Shown: piece by piece, positions 1 to 10,040 of the stretch | Layout of the letters: each line of letters begins with the position of its first letter | Position numbering within the stretch: the first letter of the stretch is position 1 | From: Platanthera guangdongensis | Taxonomy: Eukaryota; Streptophyta; Magnoliopsida; Asparagales; Orchidaceae | Reading direction: 5' to 3' | Length of the DNA stretch: 64,000 nt | NCBI GenBank assembly: GCA_039583875.1 | Contig: CM077160.1 | Location: 117,539,895 to 117,603,894 of the forward strand | The notes under the pieces: generated by a model | Database searches by the model: none | What the model was told of the DNA's origin: nothing | Seen by the model: only the letters and a program-made list of their open reading frames with translations | Program-made: the position numbers and the translations under genes

Positions 1-589
1 GGTAAAAGCTGACAGTCCAATAAGGCGAGAGTCTCCTCCTATTCTATTTGAGGATCCTAAAATAGCAAATACTGCTACAATGGCCAGGTTTTAGGAACTG
101 GTTGGATTATCAATGATAAACAAAGATAAAGCTGAAGGAAAAGATCTATCACAATATTCTACAATGCCCAAATATAGAAAAGAAGAATTAAATAGGTATG
201 AGAAAGCTAACAAATTCTTTAATACAGATGCCTATATGAATCTACATCCAGAGGATATTGTGCCTATAGCTACATCTCTGAATATCATTGGAGCTGCTGA
301 TATGACTATGACCAAGAGCCAAGCTGCTAATCTTGATAGAGAGATCAAGTTTACTCAACCTGCTAATTAACAAAGAAAAAGAAGATAAGCAAAAGGAGAA
401 GATGAAGAAAAAGAAATGAGTTTATTCTGTTTAAGTTTCTGTCTTTCTGAACTTTTTATTTATGTACTTTCACAAAGCTACTGTGAATATCTGTTGTATA
501 CTTTAATTTTTCTGCCAGATATATTTTTCTGCTTTGTGAATGTTTTTGTTTTCATTTGCATTAGTGACCGCACCCAAATAGGGGGAGAT
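1..589 (+). pseudogene. Family A Sirevirus (A-1): C-terminal end of the env-like region
   Basis: Reading from base 2 gives a frame that matches the last ~120 codons of the env-like region of the complete copy A-3 (60140-60532): shared LFEDP, MARF-ELVGLSMINK, KEELNR, YMNLHPE and NIIGAA-MTMTK blocks. The frame ends at 368-370. It has a TAG at 92-94 where A-3 has a glutamine codon (CAA, 60212-60214). Function is unknown; env-like proteins of Sireviruses have no demonstrated role. After the stop come ~200 AT-rich bases and the purine tract AGGGGGAG (580-587), the plus-strand primer just before the LTR. The 5' part of the element lies outside the window. Confidence 0.8.
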
Positions 590-2207
590 TGTTGTATCCC
601 TAGTTTGATTTTGGCCAGGTTCACTAACTAGGATTTTTGACCGACCATGTATATCTAAGGTCATATCATTATATCCTAGAGTTTAGGCTAAGTCCTTAGA
701 ATCAACCACACATGGACTAGCCAACAGAAGACTGCAGAAGACTCGAACTTAGAAGAAAATAAAGTTCAGGAAGTGAGTTTGACGTTCATCGAACTCAGCT
801 CGACGAAAGTCGTGCTCAACTCGACAAACTCAGAGTAAATTCTCTGAGTTGAGCTCGACGATATTCGAGCTCAGGTCGACGAATTCTAGAAGATCAACTT
901 CAACTCTTTTAGTCCAGAATACTTTCTCTGAACTCGATTCGACGAAGTTATATTATCAGCTCGACGAACTTGGAGCACAGAATTGGGAAGTTTTCACAGA
1001 AAGCAGTTCTCTAAACTCAGGTCGACGAACTTGATTCTCAGGTCGACGGACAAGAATTCCCAGGTCGACAAACATGATTTCTCTGGTCGACGAACTTTGA
1101 TCTTAGGTCGACGAAATATGTTCTCTGTTCGACGATTGTTGTGCAGTTCCAGACTTGGAATTTTCCCTCATTTTGTCCTTATTCTATTGCAGTAACTCAT
1201 GAATAATCAATGCTTATATTCTCTGAATATAGCCGTTAGTGGCAACATTGATTGCGGTCTTCATCAGGAATATTACTTGTCGTTTTTAATGGGACAGTTG
1301 GGGAAATCCATTAATGCATTATTCTCTCCAACCACATTTTATTCTCCAGGCAGTCAGCATTCAATGCTCAAGGAATTCAAATTCAAAGGAGAATGAGACA
1401 TAGACATATAAAAGAGATTTTTCTCTCTCAGTCGAGAAGAAGTAGAGCAGTAGTAAATTAATAAGCATAACACATAGAGAACAAGACATGCACAAGAAAT
1501 TATTCAAGAAAAAGCTCTGCTCTGCCTTCATCAAGTGTTCATACTCCAGCATGCTTTCAAGAGACAACAAACTTCAATCTGTCTACAGCTTTCTGGAGAA
1601 ACTTTTCAAGAAGACCTACTCACCCTGCAAAGCTCTCAATCTTCCTGAATAGATCTTCATCTCAGGGGGAGCTTTGACAGCATCAAAGATCCACAAGTCT
1701 TCTCTCTTGCTTTGAGAAAAGAGAAGACAACATCTAGTTTCTTTTGTTTCACCCCACTGTACACATGGTTCTAGCTCCCTTCAAAAGTTAAACACTTGGT
1801 TGCAAGTCTCTTGATCAAAAGATTTATCTTGGTGTTTAGGCATCTGATCAAAAGCCTGAAGGGTTTCCTGATCTACCTGAAGCAGATCTTGTGCTGACAA
1901 ACACCTGAGCAAAAACATGATTGGTGGCAGGGCACCTGATCTAAAACCTGAGTGGATTCCTACCAAGGTGGTAGAAGAGTAGATGTACCGAAGTTTAAGG
2001 GAACCAATACAAAAATTCTTGTGTCATCCGTGATGTTATCTTGTTTCTTTCTGTGTGCTGTTTGCTGAATAGTTTAGCTTTTATTTCTGCACTATTTGTT
2101 TACATATACAAGATATAACTATTTTAATTCCGCAATAAAAATTTAATAAGATTTTAAAATACTCTATTCACCCCCCCCCCTCTAGAGTTAAAAAGTCTAA
2201 CCCCTCA
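590..2207 (+). mobile_element. LTR of family A Sirevirus A-1
   Basis: Begins TGTTGTATCCC right after the purine tract and ends at CCCTCA (2207), collinear with the A-3 LTRs (50063-51789 and 60760-62458). Shared landmarks are the TCGACGAA array (783-1130), a TATAAAA box (1407-1413), the AGGGGGAGCTTTGAC block near 1666, direct repeats of CACCTGATCAAAA type (1840-1945), and the C-run near 2170. The right edge is followed by different sequence; no 5' partner is in the window, so a target-site duplication cannot be tested. Confidence 0.8.
783..1130 (+). repeat. Palindrome/hairpin array in the A-1 LTR (TTCRTCGA...TCGACGAA)
   Basis: Roughly a dozen TCGACGAA, TCGACAAA or TTCATCGA half-sites lie in 350 bp of U3, several paired as inverted repeats with a 7-nt loop (for example 787-809). 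The array precedes the TATAAAA box. The same motif occurs in the LTRs and interior of A-3, so it is an element property and not a host satellite. Confidence 0.75.
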
Positions 2208-2235
2208 GGTCGTATCCTTCATACCATCCTTCATT

Positions 2236-3511
2236 TGGTATTAGAGGCTTACCACTACTTTCAATCAGTTTGATTAAAATAATGAGAGCAAATTTATTTA
2301 AAGTCCTAATTGAAATAAAAATGTATTTTGAAATGTAGTACTGAGTTTTTTTTGCTTAAATTCTTGTAAAATTTCCATAGCAAGTGGATCTTATTCCACC
2401 CTATCCCTTAGAGCCATCCTTGAGAAGGAGAAACCGAGTGTGAGAAATTATCTGGACTGGTATAGAAATCTAAGAATTATTCTAAGGCAAGAGCATAAGC
2501 TCTATATCTTGGAAGAAAATTCCCCTGAAGATCCAATTAGGATTTTGTCCCGAGCTGATAAAGATGCTTATAAGAAGTATCAAGATGACTCCTTGGATGT
2601 CGAATTCCTCATGCTGGCAACCATGAACACTGAGCTTCAGAAGCAACGTAAGAACATAGGTTGTAAGGAGATTGACGAGCACCTTAAGGAAATGTTTCAA
2701 GGCCAAGCTTGACAAGATAGGTTTGACGTCACCAAGGCGTTGTTTTAGTGTAAGATGGGAGCTCAAGATCTAGTAGGGACTCACGTACTCAAAATAATTG
2801 GGTATAAAGAGAACCTTGAAAGACTAGGTTTTCCTATGGGCCAAGAGTTGGCTACAGACCTGATCCTACAATCGTTGTCAGACAATTACAAGCAGTTTGT
2901 CTTAAATTACAATATGAGTGAAATTGACAACAAAATACCTGAGCTCCTAGGCTTGATAAGAACTGTTGAGATCAACCTGAAGAAGGTCTGGCCTACTAGC
3001 CCTATACTGATGGTGCATAAAGGTAAGGGCAAGACCAAGGGCTTCAAGGAGACTAAGGTTGGACCTAAGTCATCTCTTGAGCCCAAGTCTTCAACACTGA
3101 AGAAGAAAGGCTTTATGAAGGAAGGGAAATGCCACCACTGTAGCAAGGCTGGTCATTGGAGGAGGAACTATCCTTCTTATATTGAGGGTTTGTAGAAAAT
3201 GAAGGGAGGTATGACTTCCGCTTCAAGTATTTATGTTATAGGGATAAACCTTTCTGCTCCTTCATCCTGGGTATTGGATGCCGGATGTGTAACACCCCCA
3301 TCCGTATAGCATATGAAGTAACTGGGAGGGGCCAGAATGCCAGTAAAGGGGAGGTGGACTGCATACAATTGGCAAATGACAAGAGTTGCTGTTGTAGCGT
3401 TTATATGAGTTTACGTCTTTCATTTCTCATGAGTCCACTAATAGAACTAGAATAATTATTATCATATTCCTTCCATAACTAAAAAATTTTATCCATATCA
3501 TGTTTTGACAT
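2236..3511 (+). pseudogene. Decayed Ty1-copia gag and start of protease (non-Sirevirus lineage)
   Basis: A primer-site-like TGGTATTAGAGG (2236-2247) is followed by a gag frame from about 2410. It has the UBN2-type pattern of copia gag (DWYRNLRIILRQEHKLYIL, LMLATMNTELQKQ, HLKEMFQ, then LERLGFP, LATDLILQSL). A zinc knuckle CHHCSKAGHWRRNY (about 3128-3170) has lost its last cysteine, now Tyr. In-frame stops lie near 2710 (TGA), 2746 (TAG) and 3193 (TAG). The protease start WVLDAGC (near 3270) has Ala in place of the usual Thr/Ser after the catalytic Asp. Beyond 3290 only a weak SKGEVD-like trace remains before the gap. Clearly an old copy; the rest of pol is lost or in the gap. Confidence 0.8.
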
Positions 3512-4011
3512 NNNNNNNNNNNNNNNNNNNNNNNNNNNNNNNNNNNNNNNNNNNNNNNNNNNNNNNNNNNNNNNNNNNNNNNNNNNNNNNNNNNNNNNNN
3601 NNNNNNNNNNNNNNNNNNNNNNNNNNNNNNNNNNNNNNNNNNNNNNNNNNNNNNNNNNNNNNNNNNNNNNNNNNNNNNNNNNNNNNNNNNNNNNNNNNNN
3701 NNNNNNNNNNNNNNNNNNNNNNNNNNNNNNNNNNNNNNNNNNNNNNNNNNNNNNNNNNNNNNNNNNNNNNNNNNNNNNNNNNNNNNNNNNNNNNNNNNNN
3801 NNNNNNNNNNNNNNNNNNNNNNNNNNNNNNNNNNNNNNNNNNNNNNNNNNNNNNNNNNNNNNNNNNNNNNNNNNNNNNNNNNNNNNNNNNNNNNNNNNNN
3901 NNNNNNNNNNNNNNNNNNNNNNNNNNNNNNNNNNNNNNNNNNNNNNNNNNNNNNNNNNNNNNNNNNNNNNNNNNNNNNNNNNNNNNNNNNNNNNNNNNNN
4001 NNNNNNNNNNN
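3512..4011. other. Assembly gap (500 N)
   Basis: A run of exactly 500 N, the usual placeholder length for a gap of unknown size. Everything left of it is copia-derived and everything right of it is GC-rich gene-like sequence, so a junction between elements is hidden here. Confidence 0.99.
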
Positions 4012-4690
4012 GTCGGCCGACCTGCGTCTGGCACTTAACTCCTGGCTTTGATGCGCCGACTTCTATGGTATTAATTATATTAGCTAATCAGCGACTGTCG
4101 TCAAAAAAATTCTCGGCTTCCATATGCCTATATCGGCCTGTATTATCGGAAGCCGAAGATTGTTTCTCTATTCTTATTCCTTGTATTAAATGGCAATTCG
4201 TTTCAGAGTTCGCCCTAGCCGCGATCTTATACTTCAATGTTATGGATGTTTGGCGACTGCGACAGTAGCCGCGCGCTTAGCGGTCACGGTTTGTGTATAA
4301 GCGAGCCGCGGTCATTTAGCTCTTCCAGCAGATAACATTGAGTAATTCATTAAGCCAAATTGCGGTTTAATTTGTTAGCCGCACGGCTTATTGTCGACGT
4401 GCATTCCAGAATAAACCTCAAGGGAAATCTATCTCTCTTGCGGACAACTTCGTTGAAGTCACAGTGTGGACTCAGACCGGTTTATATGCTAACATTTTAT
4501 TAAATCGGAAGTTATACTGAGACCGGACGGACTTAAACGAGTAAGAAAAATGAGATGTAGTAAAGAGAAAGGTAAAGTTGCCTTCATTTCTATTTAATTA
4601 AGTATTACAAAGCATTAATCGCGCGGTTACAAAAATAATACCGCCGATTTCCAAAAAGTTCAGAATACAAAAAAATAAGTTAAAGATTTT
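4012..4690. other. GC-rich flank downstream of gene A; no coding signal
   Basis: About 680 bp with many CCG/GCGC steps and no credible reading frame. It lies 3' of gene A (minus strand) and shares its base composition, so it is probably 3' untranslated and flanking sequence of the same block. A CGCGCGG motif occurs near 4620. No LTR ends or terminal inverted repeats are visible. Confidence 0.5.
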
Positions 4691-6487
4691 CTAATCGCCC
4701 GGTTTAAGCTTCTTAGTCGCAGGAGAATCCAAATCACCGCCATCACCGATATCGACGGGGGATTCAGTGTATCTGATGCTGGTCTCTGAGCTCCCTGAAC
4801 CGCCAGAAGTTGTCGAGTCTGGCCGCGCGGTCTCAGATTCTTGACCGCCGGACTCAGATGATGTGCGTGCACTCGGGCTTCCCTGGCCGCCCTCTTCCTC
4901 GACGTCTTCCTCCTCCTCGCCGACTTCTTCCCCGACCTTGCCCTTGCCCTTGATCGACCTGTAGACGTCGGCCACCTGCTCTTTCAGGGTGGGGTAGATG
5001 TCGGCACAAGTAAAATCGGTGAAGCCGGTCGCAAGCCGCCATGGTCCCGGAGGCGGTTAAGCGCTCCATCGATCCCCTGGATGAGTTGCGGGAAGACTTG
5101 GTATTGGAAGATGGGGTTGGCCGGGTTGTACATTTCCTGCAAAAAAAAAGATAAAGGTAAGGCCGCGCGGTTACATAATGCTAACCGCACGAGTAACGGT
5201 AATGTCTTACCGCCTCCCTTTCCTTTAGCCGCTTGTTTTCTTCTTGTTGTTCCCCTAACTGTCACTTCAGGCCGCTGTTCTCCTTCATCAGTTGCTTGTA
5301 GGCAAGGCCCATGAAGTGACTTGCCACGAAGCTCCTTGCCCCGACTTGCGCGGCTAGCCGCGGCAGTTCGTCTGGTGGAACTTGGCGCATTGCCCTCAGG
5401 TTGCGCTTGCCATACAGCACGCCGCCAACCACGCTCGCATGGCTGCTTACTTCTTCTCCCCCCCAGTAGGGGAGGGCGGTGGAGATCGTCACTGACTTGC
5501 CGTCCGAACACCACCGCAAGGCCGGATTGCCGTGAACGTCCTTCAGGCTGCTGCCCGTTCCTTGCAGCATAAACTCTCTAGAGGAGGCCGACTCCTCCTC
5601 CTCCACAAGTCACGCCGGCTTAGCCGCCTCGCTCTCTTCTCTCGTTGAGTGAGAGTCAAGCCGCCAGGAGTTTGCTGCTTGTTCAGCGGAACCACCACAG
5701 CAGCTGCAAAGATAAAGGCAATGTTAGATTTCAGGCCGCGCGGCTAAGAATTCAGTTTGGCCGGCTTGGAGCTTACTGTCTTCCGCTTCTATTCCTACTA
5801 GTGACGGCAACAGCGGGATGTAGTGGTTTACATCAAGCCGCTCGCCTTTGAAGAAGTTGTAGATCTCCTTCTCCACGCCGTCCAAGCCGCTGCTGCCAAA
5901 GGCGGCCTCTTCGCGGATTTGGGGGTTGACTGGCAGCAACCCCAGGTTTCCCTCGAAGATGAGAAACCGCTCGGACCAGTTCGCGATCTTGTTCGCCAAG
6001 TTTACTATCTTCAGCCCTCTGTAGCGAAGTAGAGGTGCCCCCGGAAGATCTTTGCCCCGGAGTCCGGGATAGACCGCACCGAAAAGCATTCCCGGAAGAG
6101 CCTCATAGAGAAGCGGACTCTTTCCGACCTCAGGTAGGAGATGAAGCTATATATCGCGGCTATCGAATTTGGGGGTAGTTGTCCCGGCAGAGCTCCGTAG
6201 TGGTCGAAGACCGCTATGACCTCCATCATGACCGGGAAGCTGAAGCCGCAGTCAAAGTGGTCGATGGGGACCGCGATCTGATTTGTGTGGGAAGAATTAA
6301 TCTGCTCGTCCTGTCGTGGAAGCCGCGCGACCAGCTGACTTCCCTGCATGTGCTTCTCAACGAAATCCTCCATCTCGGCTTTTGTAAGCCGGCATTCTTT
6401 ATGATCAGCAGAATGGAAAGCAGAGGCCGCATCAGTCCTAACCGCTGTGGCCTTGTCAGACCGCAATGACTTGGACTTAGCCCACAT
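4691..6487 (-). pseudogene. Gene A: gypsy-type transposase domain (PF04195-like) protein, broken
   Basis: Start ATG at 6487 (MWAKSKSLRSDK). Residues ~60-160 fit the plant 'putative gypsy type transposon' domain (Pfam PF04195): DHYGALPGQLPPNSIAAIYSF, then the GHLYF and ANWSERFLIFEGN blocks. Two short introns are suggested by GTAAG donors and pyrimidine-rich TTTGCAG acceptors: 5776-5704 and 5210-5136. Exon 2 has CSDGKSVTISTALPYWGG and a coiled coil; exon 3 has NPIFQYQVFPQLIQGI and an acidic Glu-rich, Ser-rich tail ending KKLKPGD and a TAG at 4691-4693. Breaks: a frameshift near 6030, a TGA near 5255, a frameshift near 5040, and probably one in early exon 2. Proteins of this family occur widely in plant genomes with unknown function, usually repeat-associated. 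The family call is good; exon borders are inferred. Confidence 0.65.
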
Positions 6488-6523
6488 CCTTTTTGATTTG
6501 TGATGAAATCTCCAGGGTCAGCT

Positions 6524-6533
6524 CTATTTATAG
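6524..6533 (-). promoter_or_regulatory. TATA box of gene A
   Basis: CTATAAATAG on the minus strand, 36 bp upstream of the gene A ATG (6487). The short distance suggests a very short 5' leader, or transcription starting close to the ATG. Palindrome-like CCGCGCGR motifs lie upstream at 6585, 6653, 6740 and 6910. Confidence 0.6.
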
Positions 6534-7074
6534 AAAAATCTGTGAAGGTACAGTGCCCAACGTCAATCGCGGCTAGTTGTCACGCCGCGCGACCTAAGCC
6601 CGCTGGAAGTACAGATCAGCTTAATGACCAAGCCGTAGTTTAGTCCGGCGGTCCGCGCGACTATACCCCTGCACTTAGAAAAATTACGTGGCGCACAATG
6701 TGGACATCAAACATTCAAGCCGGCACTCTATTCGCCAGACCGCGCGGCGACTATCCTATACTTTAAATTTTCCAGAACAAAGCACCAAGCATGTGGATTA
6801 TAAATACAAACGCATTCAGTTTGCAGCATAATAAAATACAACAGTTTACAACAATCAATGGTTCAACATCCAGATAAAAAATATATATTACAACATAATA
6901 TTCGATTGTCCGCGCGGCTTAGTTCTCTAAGTCACTCAAGATCGCTTGTCATCTTCCGGCCTGTCTCGTCCTATGTGCGCGACCTGTTCACCGGTCTGCA
7001 CAATCGCAACATACACCTGGCTAACCCATATTATGAAGCGCATGCAGAGACTGATGAACCCGCAGTGTCGCGCT
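6534..7074. other. Spacer between gene A promoter and the end of gene B
   Basis: About 540 bp separating the two minus-strand genes. It holds the gene A upstream region with CCGCGCGR motifs and an AT-richer stretch near 6790-6900 that could carry the 3' end of gene B transcripts. No supported coding frame. Confidence 0.4.
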
Positions 7075-7709
7075 CTACTCTCGCAAACGGTATAGTTGGG
7101 ATCGCCTAGACCCCAGACCGCTTGGAACTGCAGCCTGCTCGGGCGCCGCGACCACCGGAGGATTCGAGGTCTCGCCAGAGGCCGAGCGGCCAGTACGCGG
7201 CAACTCTCCAGAAGTTGGTAGTGCAGGCTTCTGTTCTCCGCCGGTCTCCGCTGGCAGGTCTTGGTTCTCGCCGCCTTCAGCATGTGGGATCTCTTCTCTG
7301 TCTCCTTCCAGCCGCGCGGCCATCAGCAAATACTTCTCCGTCTTTTCCTGCTCCAAGGCAACCTGCATCTTAGCAATCTTCGCCTCAGCGGCCTCCATCG
7401 CGATCTGGAGCCTGACGGTCTCTTCTTTCATCGCGGCCTGGAGCCTGGCAGTCTCTTGCTCCATCGCGGACTTCAACCTCGTGGTCTCCTGCTCAAGCGC
7501 AGTTTGCAACCTTGTGATCTCTTGCTCCAGGGTGGTTTGCAACTCTTGGATCCTTTTTTCCCGCGGCCTCCTGGGCAACCCGCTGCTCTTCATCTTTAAT
7601 CCGCAGGGTTTCAGTGGCCGCGTTTAAAGCCGCCTGCAGCGTGCCGACGTCCTTCTGGAAGTCGGCCATCTCCTTCTCGCGAACACTTGGAGGCGGAGGC
7701 GGTGGCAGC
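7075..7709 (-). pseudogene. Gene B, 3' part: hendecad coiled-coil protein
   Basis: Reads PPPPPPSVREKEMADF, then a long coiled coil, with a frameshift at the A-run near 7553 (AAAAAA) joining the two frames. From about 7555 to 7350 the protein is a run of 11-residue units: TALEQETTRLK, SAMEQETARLQ, AAMKEETVRLQ and variants, about six copies. The tail is Glu/Pro rich and ends at 7075-7077. No catalytic motif is seen. The 5' part lies beyond the D-1 insertion at 19599-20878; the duplication GCAGC at both edges shows D-1 split one continuous sequence. Product unknown; a structural or DNA-binding accessory protein of a mobile element is one possibility. Confidence 0.55.
7705..7709. repeat. Target-site duplication GCAGC (left copy) of D-1
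   Basis: GCAGC directly abuts the D-1 LTR at 7710 and is repeated at 19594-19598 after the other LTR. Five bases is the usual duplication length for Ty1-copia integration. Confidence 0.9.
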
Positions 7710-9753
7710 TCAAAGATATGGTACCTAAACACCTAGAGGGGGGGGGTGAATAGGTGACCTAATCCTTTTTAAATTCTAATGGCAGCAATCAGTTATATCA
7801 CAGAAACTTAACTAGTTTATCACAGCAAACACAACAATAATCACAGCACAGCATACACAGTGATTTATAGTGTTCCCCAGATATGGGTACATCCACTTTC
7901 CCCCTTTACCTATCTAGAAGTGTACTAGATTCGGCCAAAACTCCTCCACAGTCTCAGAACCCAAATTGGTTCTACACCTCAGGCCCAAAGCCTTACAACT
8001 CAGCTTTATCCCAAAGCCTACACTCAGCCAATCAAGGCCTACACTCAGCCAATCCAAGGCCTACACTCAGCCAACAAGGCCTACACTCAGAGATCTCAAT
8101 CTCCTACACTCAGGCTCACAAGCCCTACCCTCAGCCTTTAAAATTATAGGCTTACAATGCACTCAGATCCCAAAGGATCCTACAAGTTAAAATGTATTAC
8201 AAATAATAACTCTACAACTCAGAAAGATAAGAGGGTAGTTGAGAGATTCTTGATGAGTTCTTGGAAGAACACAGCTGGATCCAATCTGACTTAGCTTTCT
8301 TCAAAGCTTCTTTAGTAGAACTGAATAAGACTGAATCCTCCTACAGTAGTTCGTGGACCTCTGCTACTTAAGATCCAGAATTGAATCTGAATCCTTCTTC
8401 TCAGCCAAGTTCCAGAGGCTGATTTCTTGGAAGGAGCCCTCTCTCTCCAACTTCTTAGATCTGCACTTGGACTGCAAGATCTTCTTGTGTTGATACTCTT
8501 TGGTACCACTTTAACAAATTGTTCTTCAACTTGATTCACAATCTGAATTACTGAACAACCTTTTTCTTCTTATTTCTGTAAACTGTATGTGCCTATTTTA
8601 TAGGCCTTCTTCATGGTAACCGGCTGGTCCGGTTCATAACTGACTTCTAACATCTCTGACAGTTGCTGTAGACCGGCTGGAACGGCAGCTGTCAAGTCAT
8701 CCAGTCATTTCTTGAAAATCTCTAACTGTATGTAAGTGTCGAGACTTTCTGTCTTTAAGTGTTGACACTTATAGTCCAAGTGTCGACACATGTTGTGTAA
8801 GTGTCGACACAAGTCTACAAGGTGTCGACACAACTCCTTGTATGTCTCGACACAGATTCTTCTGCATGTGTCGACACTAAAATTGAGTGTCGACACAAGT
8901 ACTTGTTCTTCTAGCTTTTGCTGAATTCTTCTAAGTGTCGACACATCTCCTTTGTGTCGACACATCTTCTTGTGTTGAATCTGTCAAGTGTCGACACTGC
9001 TTCTTGGTGTCGACACTGCTTCTTGGTGTCGAGACATAGTCTTCAATGTCGATACTTGCTGAGTGTCGACACAGCTCCTTGTGTCGACACACCTTCTTGT
9101 TGTTGAGACTTCAGCTGAGTGTCGACACATTCCCTTAGTGTCGACACTTGTACTTAGAATAATTCTGTTGATCCTTCTGATCTTTGCTAAGTGTCGACAC
9201 AGCTCCTTGTATCGACACTTTCTTCAAGTGTAGAGTCTTTCTGGTTATGTGTCGACACATTGTGCTGGGTGTCGACACATACTTCATGTGTGTCGACACA
9301 TTGTGCTGGGTGTCGACACATACTTCAAGTGTTGACTCTTTCTGTTGAGTGTCGACATATTGTTCTGAGTGTCGACACTTTAACTTAGTCTCTGCAGACT
9401 TTTACTGAGTGTCGACACAGCTCCAAGTGTCGACACTTACTGGTGTAGACACAGCTTCACTGGGTGTCGACACGCTCCTTGTGTCGACACATTCTGTCTG
9501 CACTTTTCTTCACTGAGTGTTGACACAACTCCAAGTGTCGACACTGCTTGTCTGGGTGTCGACACAAGCTTTCTTAAGTGTCGACACTTTCCTTCTGGGT
9601 GTCGACACATGGACTTAGAAACTTTTTGCTTCAGTCCAGTGATTTCTTAACCTGCACAAGTAAACTCAACATACATCAAATACATTATGATGTATATCAT
9701 TGAGTTGGGTGAGGCTTCTTCAAATCAGGTACATTTGAACAATGTACCAAACA
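7710..9753 (-). mobile_element. 3' LTR of D-1
   Basis: Read on the minus strand it starts at 9753 with TGTTTGGTACATTG and ends at 7710 with ATCTTTGA, one base away from the canonical CA end that the 5' LTR keeps. Contains the GTGTCGACAC array (8735-9612), a TATA box CCTATAAAATAGG (8592-8604), the CACTCAG-rich tandem block (8010-8130, units like GGCCTACACTCAGCCAA) and a G/C run near 7738. Confidence 0.9.
8735..9612. repeat. GTGTCGACAC palindrome array (3' LTR of D-1)
   Basis: By hand count about 27 exact copies of the perfect 10-bp palindrome GTGTCGACAC in ~880 bp, plus about ten one-base variants (GTGTTGACAC, GTGTCGAGAC, GTATCGACAC). Spacers are 8-35 bp and irregular; some neighbouring pairs enclose 8-10 nt and could fold as hairpins with 10-bp stems. 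The array lies in U3, ~130 bp upstream of the TATA box on the minus strand. The absence of stop codons in the motif creates long meaningless frames here. Confidence 0.9.
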
Positions 9754-9768
9754 ATCTCCCCCTATTTG
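9754..9768 (-). other. Polypurine tract of D-1
   Basis: Minus strand reads CCAAATAGGGGGAGAT immediately before the 3' LTR; plus-strand DNA synthesis would be primed here. The AAATAGGGGGAGAT core is identical in family A copies (580 and 60750). Confidence 0.85.
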
Positions 9769-10040
9769 GAGAAGTCATAACCCATAGTCAATGATATACA
9801 CCATTCATAATTAAAAATTACAAAATGATGTAAAGCAGATTATATACAGCAGGGTAATCATAAACATGTAATAATTCACACATGTATACACATTCATCAT
9901 TTCAGAACAAACAAGAAATAGACACATTCTCAGAACAATCATGAAATATATTTATCATATATTGTTCTAACATTTTTCTAATACATCTTCAATGGTTTAC
10001 AAAAATGTTTTACATTCAAAAGATTACAACAATCTTCAAG
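9769..10040. other. D-1 untranslated tail between env-like region and purine tract
   Basis: AT-rich, no frame. Corresponds in position to the ~200-bp AT-rich tails after the env-like stop in A-1 and A-3. Confidence 0.5.

Larger units (their letters stand above)
4823..7319. repeat. Dispersed CCGCGCGG palindromes
   Basis: The 8-bp CpG palindrome CCGCGCGG occurs at 4823, 5163, 5736, 6740, 6910 and 7312, with one-base variants CCGCGCGA at 6323, 6585 and 6653. Copies at 5163 and 5736 lie inside the two inferred introns of gene A, each shortly upstream of a CCTTTATCTTT...GCAG acceptor. Four sit upstream of the TATA box. An 8-mer of this composition is expected far less often in 2.5 kb; the motif is absent from the copia elements around it. 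Confidence 0.6.

Noticed and set aside
3285..3300. TGTAACACCCCC as a gypsy LTR start
   Set aside because: It lies within the copia protease region, and gag/PR-like homology appears on both sides; no matching LTR end found.
3498..4038. Open frames across the N run
   Set aside because: Produced by 500 undetermined bases; no information.
4012..7709. Bacterial contamination suggested by high GC content
   Set aside because: GT-AG introns with pyrimidine-rich acceptors, a TATA box and a plant-specific PF04195-like domain; D-1 inserted in it with a target-site duplication.
8735..9612. CRISPR-like array
   Set aside because: Repeats are only 10 bp, spacers irregular (8-35 bp) and themselves repetitive, no cas genes, and the array lies in an LTR of a plant retrotransposon.
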